Positions 57,384-64,000 of a stretch of DNA of 64,000 nt are shown piece after piece. The stretch is from contig OX392528.1 of the NCBI GenBank assembly GCA_947623455.1, positions 48,006,322 through 48,070,321 on the forward strand. Direction: 5' to 3'. Source of the DNA: Mimachlamys varia (taxonomy: Eukaryota > Mollusca > Bivalvia > Pectinida > Pectinidae). Below the pieces are notes generated by a model, which was not told the origin of the DNA, searched no databases, and saw only the letters and a program-made list of their open reading frames with translations. How positions within the stretch are numbered: the first letter of the stretch is position 1; each line of letters starts with the position of its first letter. The translations under genes were made by a program, and so were the position numbers.

Positions 57384-57740
57384 ACCTGTTGACTCTCGTC
57401 TCCCTCATTGGGAAGACTCCCTCATTAGGGAGACTCCCTCTTTTTTACCAAAATTTACCAATCTCCCTCAAAATCTCCCTCATTCAAGTCCAAACTCATG
57501 ATCACACAATTTCAAAATTTACATCCTTTGGTCATATGATCTCCTAGTTACTGTAGGGTGTGTGTAATGACCATAACAGGTGTGTCTGGGTCAAATGAAT
57601 ACTTTTTGAAGTTGTTTTGATACATAATAAGGGAAAGATAAATTGAGAAATGCAGTTTCAGTCGCATTTCACGCACTTTATCCTTCATTGGAAATGTGGA
57701 TAGAGGGAGATCTCCCTCATTGGAGGTTTCAGAGGTTAAC
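57384..57740. repeat. 355-bp dispersed repeat family E, copy 2 (inverted)
   Basis: Starts 'tctccctcattgggaagact' and ends 'cattggaggtttcagaggtt'; matches the reverse complement of 44735-45088. With that copy it brackets exons 2, 3, 4a and 4b. Confidence 0.85.
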
Positions 57741-57973
57741 ACATATGCCTATATTCAAGATCAGGGGTTATATAGGGTCCAAACTTGGAAAAATCATTTT
57801 AAAATCTACTTCTTGATGCATGTAAATGATCAGTAGCATGTTGAGGATTAAGTTTAATTTTATCTGGAACATTCTTACGCCAAGGAAACCCAATATGCAA
57901 ATGTTTAAAACTATTTGCAAAATTCTTTTAATAAATGCTTGATATTTTTTTTCATATTTTTTTTATTTTTCAG

Positions 57974-58068
57974 ATTTTAATTTATCCCAATGTTGACTCA
58001 AAACACAAGTATCCATCTCAAGAGGAATTTGAAAACTTTCCTGGACTGTCAAAGGAGATGACTCAGTG
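57974..58068 (+). CDS. Hydrolase exon 5
   Basis: 95-nt exon, acceptor ttatttttcag and donor gtatgt, entering at phase 0 and leaving after two bases of a Trp codon. It encodes ILIYPNVDSKHKYPSQEEFE then NFPGLSKEMTQ. 'LIYP' after the elbow helix is the standard strand following the nucleophile in this family (compare LIYP...D in relatives). Confidence 0.87.
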
Positions 58069-58299
58069 GTATGTGGGTCAAGGTCAATGGTATTGTAGGT
58101 CAAGGTCACAATTCAGATTCATATTTAGTTCATAATTAAAGGTGTCAATGAAAAGTGATTTTATCTTAGTAACTAGGTATATGTATAATTAATAAATTGC
58201 CTAGTTTAATTTATGGATTGTTTTGATTTTTTAGGAGAAAATCATGTAACAAAGATATATAATATTTTCAATAATAACATGTATATATTATACATATAT

Positions 58300-59800
58300 A
58301 AACTGTGGTAAAGAAATTCAAATGTCCATGTGACGGTATAAATATATATAAAATTCACAAAACATAAAGACAACTTATCACTAGTGGTTTTGCCCAATCT
58401 TGGGGCTTTTCAGGCAATTTCAGGCCCAGAATGGGCTAAAGCTCTAGCGATAAGTACATGTACTCTTCGTGTTTTGTGTTTTTTTTATCTATACTGTAGT
58501 TTATTGACCAACTTTGAAGGTCACAGGGGTAATATATATGACCATGTGGACCTCTAGTTGTAAAGCCGTGTCTGAGACATATGTTGACGACAATTTGGTT
58601 ACAGGAAGAGTTATTCATTATCTGTATTTACCATAATTAACGCCCAGGGTGCCTACAAATTGGATAATAAAACTTACATCTGGACAAAAAAATGTTCTTT
58701 TATAAAGTCAATTTAAGTACAATGAATTAAGACCAAAATGGGTTGTACTAATGATGTGTGACATTATTGTAATCAATTTCGGACAATTTGTAATTTTGAT
58801 TTCTTGTAAACATGCGTACAGGAAGGTTTACCGCACCGTTATATAGAATAATTAAGTTGTGTCACGATAAGTAGAGACACTTTAATCATTTCAATACCTC
58901 AAATTTAGAAGGGTGTGAGGTGCGTATAGGGGGAGGGGTGGTTATTACGGCGAATATTGAGACAAGGCCGTGAGACCAACATAAACCTGATGCTGCAAGT
59001 GAGCTTTAAGTTTTCATTCTGTATAATAAACAATTACGGCCCTTTGTGAAGGGATACATCCAGAATTGTCTCCCTAGAAAGGGTTATTTTTTTCCGAGGG
59101 CATAGCCCTCCACTACGTTCGACTACGTAATTATGGGGCTCACAAAGGGTTATTTCCCTGGGGTTATTTCCCTGCAGGGTTATTTCCCTAGGATTATTTC
59201 CCCCAAAGGTCATTTCTCAAGGGTTATTTCCCCAATGCTCCAATTTCAGTGAAATGTCTCATTTATACAATGTCATGTAATCACGTTTAATCCAATCAGG
59301 TCATTTTAAATGAAAGTGAGGTATAATAATAATTAATAATTAAAAATATTCATTCTATAAAAGTGATATGTTTCACTAGTGTGAAATATGATATTTTTCA
59401 CTAGGGTGAAATATGATATTTTCTTCACTAGTGAAAAATATCACTTTTTCTGATTTGACCAATCAGAACGCTGCTTACAAACGACATTTGGGAAAATCAA
59501 AAGCTGTCACTGTAGATTTTGCTATCAAAATGTAATAAACAGAATATCTAACAGTATCTTCAGTATTACCAAACATATTTCACTGGTTTGGCTAATATTT
59601 TGATATTTTTCACTCTTGCTGAACACTCGTGAAAATATCAAAATATTAATTAGCCCCACTCGTGAAATATATTCAGTATTTACTGAAGACACTATTAGAT
59701 ATCCTCCATTTTTATTCTGTATAGATATTTTTAGATGTTTCGGCAAATGCATTATGATAATAATATGCACAAAAAATTAGGGTACTCACAAATAGACGAC
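58300..59800. other. Hydrolase intron 5 with foldback-like elements
   Basis: No exon seen. 59345-59460 repeats 'tgatatttttcactagtg' in both orientations. 59600-59650 is a palindrome around 'cactcgtgaaaatatc'. 59140-59230 has five 'ggttatttccc' repeats. All look like small transposon remnants. Confidence 0.5.
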
Positions 59801-59921
59801 AATCATCCTTAAATATATATGAATGGTTGTGTATGTATTTCTTCATCTATATAATATTATATGTACATTGGAAGCGCTGAGTATATATATTTCAATTCAG
59901 GAGATTTTTCTTCATTTCTAG

Positions 59922-60058
59922 GTTTTCCAAGAACTATATAGACGATTGTGATAAAGAGTCTTGTCTAGCGTCGCCTATTCTAAATGGAAAGTTCAATTGT
60001 CTGCCACCAGCTATGATTATCCTCGCTGAATTTGATGTTCTCAAAGACCAAGGCCTTG
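59922..60058 (+). CDS. Hydrolase exon 6: catalytic Asp
   Basis: 137-nt exon, acceptor cttcatttctag and donor gtaaga. It completes Trp226 and encodes FSKNYIDDCDKESCLASPIL then NGKFNCLPPAMIILAEFDVL and KDQGL. Asp264 in AEFDVLKDQG is the acid of the triad by analogy with AEYDPLRDEG in relatives. It leaves at phase 1; the following exon with the His was not found up to 64000. Confidence 0.9.
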
Positions 60059-60589
60059 GTAAGAATTTTCAATACTTAAAAAAGAATTTTGAATACAGGA
60101 TTTTTCAAAGTGGACTTTTAAGTCTCCTGAGAAGTCATCGTAGGAAACCCACGGTACACTTCTCTGACGTTTGCATACCATGGGCCAGAATCAATAGAAA
60201 CTCGTTTTCATACTAAATAGTAGCAAATCATATCGATAGTTTCATCAGACTTCATCCAGCCGGGGTATTCTGTACATGTATATCTTGTAGCACCACCTGT
60301 CAACAAAATCTGTTGATTGTGTTATAATTGTGTCGATTGTGATTAAAATATATGGTCCTACTATACGGAGATTGACATCGGCGTCATCCTTTCAGAAATA
60401 TACTGGTCGTGGTCAAGGTAAAATGATCTAACATAGTGTCACGAGAAACGATCATTCTGATTGGTCGAAATTCACCGAATAAACTTCTATTTGGGGAAAC
60501 AAAGATTTAGATCTATTCTGGCCCACGGTATACAAAAGTCAGAGAAGTGTATCGTGGGTTTCCAACGATGCTGAGATGTACATCCCAAT

Positions 60590-61680
60590 TGACCTATTCT
60601 TATCATCTTTTGTCTACCGTGCATTGTGCTTCTGTAAAAAATTTACATTTTTAACTACCCTTGAACCAATTTGAATGAACCTTCGATCTTAACCAAAAAT
60701 GCACCTAAATTGTGAATTTTTTTATGTACCTTACCCCTTAAGCAGGGGCCTGATCAGGGAGGGGCTCAAAAAGGGTAAACATGTTAACATTTCAAATATC
60801 TAATTTATCAGACACCGATACGCTGGGATCAAATACTCTGTGTCAATGGAAAGGTCTTAACTAAAAGGTGCTTTATCGAAATTGTGAAGTTCATGTCCTC
60901 CGGACTTCTGGTCCCCCCTTGTGGAGGGGATGAAGTTAACTATATAGTTTGTATAGAAAAATGATACTTTTGGATGATATTTTGTTCATTTACAGTTGAA
61001 GTTAACTATTTATACCCCCCAACAAAGTAAGGGGTGGAGGGGGGAGTATATTGGAATCACTCTGTCTGACTCTCTGTCCAACTGACTGTCCGACCGTCAG
61101 TCCAGAATATTGTGTCAAGAAGATCTCAAAAGTGCTGAAGCAATATTTCTCCAATTTGTCATACTACATCCTTACGACTTATGATATAAAGTTGTGCCCT
61201 TTCGCTTTTCGTAAAATTTCGACAATTTTTGCCCCTTTTAGCAGTTATTCTTTATAGAATATTTTTTTCAGGAAGATCTAAAGAAGTACCAAAGCAATTA
61301 ATATTTCTTAAATTTGGCATACTACATCCTAATCATAAAAATTGTGCCCTTTCACTTTTCATAAAAATTTTTGTAGAGTTATGCCCCTTTTTGTACATAT
61401 TCTGTTTGGTATATCCGTGTCAAATGTATCTAATCAAGTAACATAGCAATATTTCTCAAACTGGGTAAACTACATCCTTATACTTATAAAAGTTTGACAA
61501 CTTTTTGGTAGATTTAGAGTTATTCCCCTTTTTGTAGATATTCTGTATGGTATACTGTGACACGTAAAAGTGTATTGTGACACGTATATATATATAGATC
61601 TAATAAAGTACTGAAGCAATATTTCTAAAACTTTGTATACTACATCCCTATGATATATGGTTGTACCATTTGGCTTTTTA
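60590..61680. repeat. Decayed relatives of the 324-bp-unit element
   Basis: 60590-60960 aligns loosely with one 324-bp unit ('aggtcttaactaaaaggtgc', 'aaattgtgaagttcatg'). 61010-61680 starts with a hairpin-like 'tatacccccc ... ggggggagtata' followed by gtcc-rich words and three rough units containing 'gaagcaatatttct'. No coding content. Confidence 0.6.
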
Positions 61681-64000
61681 GGTCACCTGAGACAAAGTCT
61701 CAAGTGACCTATTCTAATCGCCTTTTGTCCGTCGTCGTGCGTCGTGCGTCCGTAAACTTTTTACATTTTCGACTTCTTCTCCAAAACCGCTGAACCAAAT
61801 TCAATGGCTGAGGGTAAACCAAAATTGTGAATTATATGGTCCCCACCCCCCAGGGGCATGCGGGGCGGGGCCAAAAAGGGTCAAATTGACTAAAACTTCA
61901 AAAATCTTCTCCTCTACTCTCAGATATGGTAGAATCAAATACTCTTCATAGATGGAAGGGTCTTAAGGTGCTTTACCAAAATTGTGAATTTCATGACCCT
62001 GGGGTCTCATGTTTGCCCCTGGGAAGGGGGTAAACTTTACTATAGTTTATATAGGGAAATCACATTTTTGACTATTATTTGTTGGATTTGTATTGGAATT
62101 CATTCTTACTTGTATCAAATTATCAGCATGGGATGACACTTTGATGGTATGTGCATGTTGGCCCAAGTTGACCCCGAGGGGCTGGAGGGCGGGGCCAAAA
62201 AGGGTCAAATTGACAAAAATTTCAAAAATCTTCTCCTCTACTCTCAGATATGGTAGAATCAAATACTCTTCATAGATGGAAGGGTCTTAAGGTGCTTTAC
62301 CAAAATTGTGAATTTCATGACCCTGGGGTCTCATGTTTGCCCCTGGGAAGGGGGTAAACTTTACTATAGTTTATATAGGGAAATCACATTTTTGACTATT
62401 TTTTGTTGGATTTGTATTGGAATTCATTCTAACTTGTATAAAATTATCAGCATTGGATGACACTTTGATGGTATGTGCATGTTGGCCCTAGTTGACCCCC
62501 AGGGGCTGGAGGGCGGGGCCAAAAAGGGTCAAATTGACAAAAATTTCAAAAATCTTCTTCTCTACTCTCAGATATGGTAGAATCAAATACTCTTCATAGA
62601 TGGAAGGGTCTTAAGGTGCTTTACCAAAATTGTGAATTTCATGACCCTGGGGTCTCATGTTTGCCCCTGGGAGGGGGTAAACTTTACTATAGTTTATATA
62701 GGGAAATCACATTTTTGACTATTATTTGTTGGATTTGTATTGGAATTCATTCTAACTTGTATAAAATTATCAGCATGGGATGACACTTTGATGGTATGTA
62801 CATGTTGGCCCTAGTTGACCCCCAGGGGCTGGAGGGCGGGGCCAAAAAGGGTCAAATTGACTAAAACTTCAAAAATCTTCTCCTCTACTCTCAGATATGG
62901 TAGAATCAAATACTCTTCATAGATGGAAGGGTCTTAAGGTGCTTTACCAAAATTGTGAATTTCATGACCCTGGGGTCTCATGTTTGCCCCTGGGGAGGGG
63001 GTAATCTTTACTATAGTTTATTTAGGGAAATCACATTTTTGACTATTATTTGTTGGATTTGTATTGGAATTCATTCTTACTTGTATAAAATTATCAGCAT
63101 GGGATGACACTTTGATGGTATGTGCATGTTGGCCCTAGTTGACCCCCAGGGGCTGGAGGGCGGGGCCAAAAAGGGTCAAATTGACAAAAATTTCAAAAAT
63201 CTTCTTCTCTACTCTCAGATATGGTAGAATCAAATACTCTTCATAGATTGAAGGGTCTTAAGGTGCTTTACCAAAATTGTGAATTTCATAACCCTGGGGT
63301 CTCATGTTTGCCCCTGGGAAGGGGGTAAACTTTACTATAGTTTATATAGGGAAATCACATTTTTGACTATTTTTTGTTGGATTTGTATTGGAATTCATTC
63401 TAACTTGTATAAAATTATCAGCATGGGATGACACTTTGATGGTATGTGCATGTTGGCCCTAGTTGACCCCGAGGGGCTGGAGGGCGGGGCCAAAAAGGGT
63501 CAAATTGACAAAAATTTCAAAAATCTTCTTCTCTACTCTCAGATATGGTAGAATCAAATACTCTTCATAGATGGAAGGGTCTTAAGGTGCTTTACCAAAA
63601 TTGTGAATTTCATGACCCTGGGGTCTCATGTTTGCCCCTGGGGAGGGGGTAATCTTTACTATAGTTTATTTAGGGAAATCACATTTTTGACTATTATTTG
63701 TTGGATTTGTATTGGAATTCATTCTTACTTGTATCAAATTATCAGCATGGGATGACACTTTGATGGTATGTGCATGTTGGCCCTAGTTGACCCCCAGGGG
63801 CTGGAGGGCGGGGCCAAAAAGGGTCAAATTGACAAAAATTTCAAAAATCTTCTTCTCTACTCTCAGATATGGTAGAATCAAATACTCTTCATAGATTGAA
63901 GGGTCTTAAGGTGCTTTACCAAAATTGTGAATTTCATAACCCTGGGGTCTCATGTTTGCCCCTGGGAAGGGGGTAAACTTTACTATAGTTTATATAGGGA
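61681..64000. mobile_element. Hairpin-headed element with 324-bp tandem units, runs off the window
   Basis: Head hairpin AGGTCAC-ct-GAGAC-aaa-GTCTC-aa-GTGACCT (61681-61711), then 'attctaatcgcc', gtccgtcgtcgtgcgt words and 'gtccgtaaac'. Units follow with the marker 'ccctggggtctcatg' at 61997, 62321, 62645, 62968, 63292, 63616 and 63940, i.e. a 323-324-bp period. Units alternate in small variants (gaagggggtaaac versus gaggggg), suggesting dimeric amplification. Same head layout as the element at 48058. Confidence 0.85.

Larger units (their letters stand above)
41213..60058 (+). other. Soluble alpha/beta hydrolase gene (HSL/AADAC type), 3'-partial
   Basis: Exons 41213-41432, 45338-45476, 53161-53282, 54470-54570 or 54610-54710, 57974-58068 and 59922-60058 join in frame into 271 residues plus one base. 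Family signatures in order are HGGG (99-102, oxyanion hole), EYRLGPEHRFPA (about 130-141), the nucleophile elbow G-(D/H)-S-A-G-G (Ser174) and LAEFDVLKDQG (Asp264, catalytic acid). There is no N-terminal signal anchor, unlike arylacetamide deacetylase, so the product is probably cytosolic. Members hydrolyse short carboxyl esters; the substrate here is unknown. The last exon with the His is outside the window. The two serine exons appear to be mutually exclusive. Confidence 0.88.

Overview
The window is animal nuclear DNA, most likely from a mollusc and probably a bivalve. The coding potential is sparse and AT-rich. Most exons are short, bounded by GT/AG sites and separated by long introns. The repeat landscape (a pearl/Helentron-like element with a ~155-bp core repeat, many small inverted-repeat elements, hammerhead ribozyme copies, many unrelated minisatellites) fits a bivalve. 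The taxon is inferred from these features, not from a database match.

Three protein genes are supported. (1) On the + strand, ~3.2-14.5 kb (possibly to 17.3 kb), are seven exons of a GPR158/GPR179-like orphan class C GPCR. They cover the end of the Cys-rich ectodomain, all seven membrane helices and the start of the cytoplasmic tail; the 5' end lies upstream of the window. (2) On the - strand, 21.9-24.7 kb, is an intronless 939-codon FEM1-like ankyrin/TPR protein with an intact C-terminal BC-box and Cul2-box. It is probably a substrate receptor of a CUL2 ubiquitin ligase, and it carries an unusual ~300-residue N-terminal extension with nine 10-residue repeats. (3) On the + strand, 41.2-60.1 kb, are exons of a soluble alpha/beta hydrolase of the hormone-sensitive-lipase/arylacetamide-deacetylase type; the last exon, expected to hold the catalytic His, lies beyond the window.

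The best discovery candidate is in gene 3. The exon carrying the catalytic serine is present twice in tandem (54470-54570 and 54610-54710). Both copies are 101 nt, have the same phase, are open and have their own splice sites. They are separated by an intron of only 39 nt. One encodes G-D-S-A-G-G and the other G-H-S-A-G-G. Including both, or skipping both, gives an immediate stop, so the pair has every hallmark of mutually exclusive exons that swap the active-site elbow of an esterase. A ~1.5-kb array of CU-rich 17-bp repeats starts 50 nt downstream.

The second candidate is a complete 44-nt type I hammerhead ribozyme at 15092-15135 (+). It has two decayed copies nearby (13584 and 16330-16373) and one copy lacking the ribozyme (16579), all attached to the same ~75-nt body, so this is a small retrozyme-like element.

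Most remaining sequence is repeats. There are at least a dozen unrelated tandem arrays (unit lengths 17, 21, 22, 26-27, 27, 28, 36, 41, 79, 155 and 324 bp, among others). There are several MITE families (one with TTAA ends like piggyBac derivatives), two tRNA-derived SINEs and several perfect or near-perfect foldbacks. Long open frames within arrays whose unit length is a multiple of three are artefacts. No rRNA, CRISPR array, intact transposase or functional tRNA gene was recognised.
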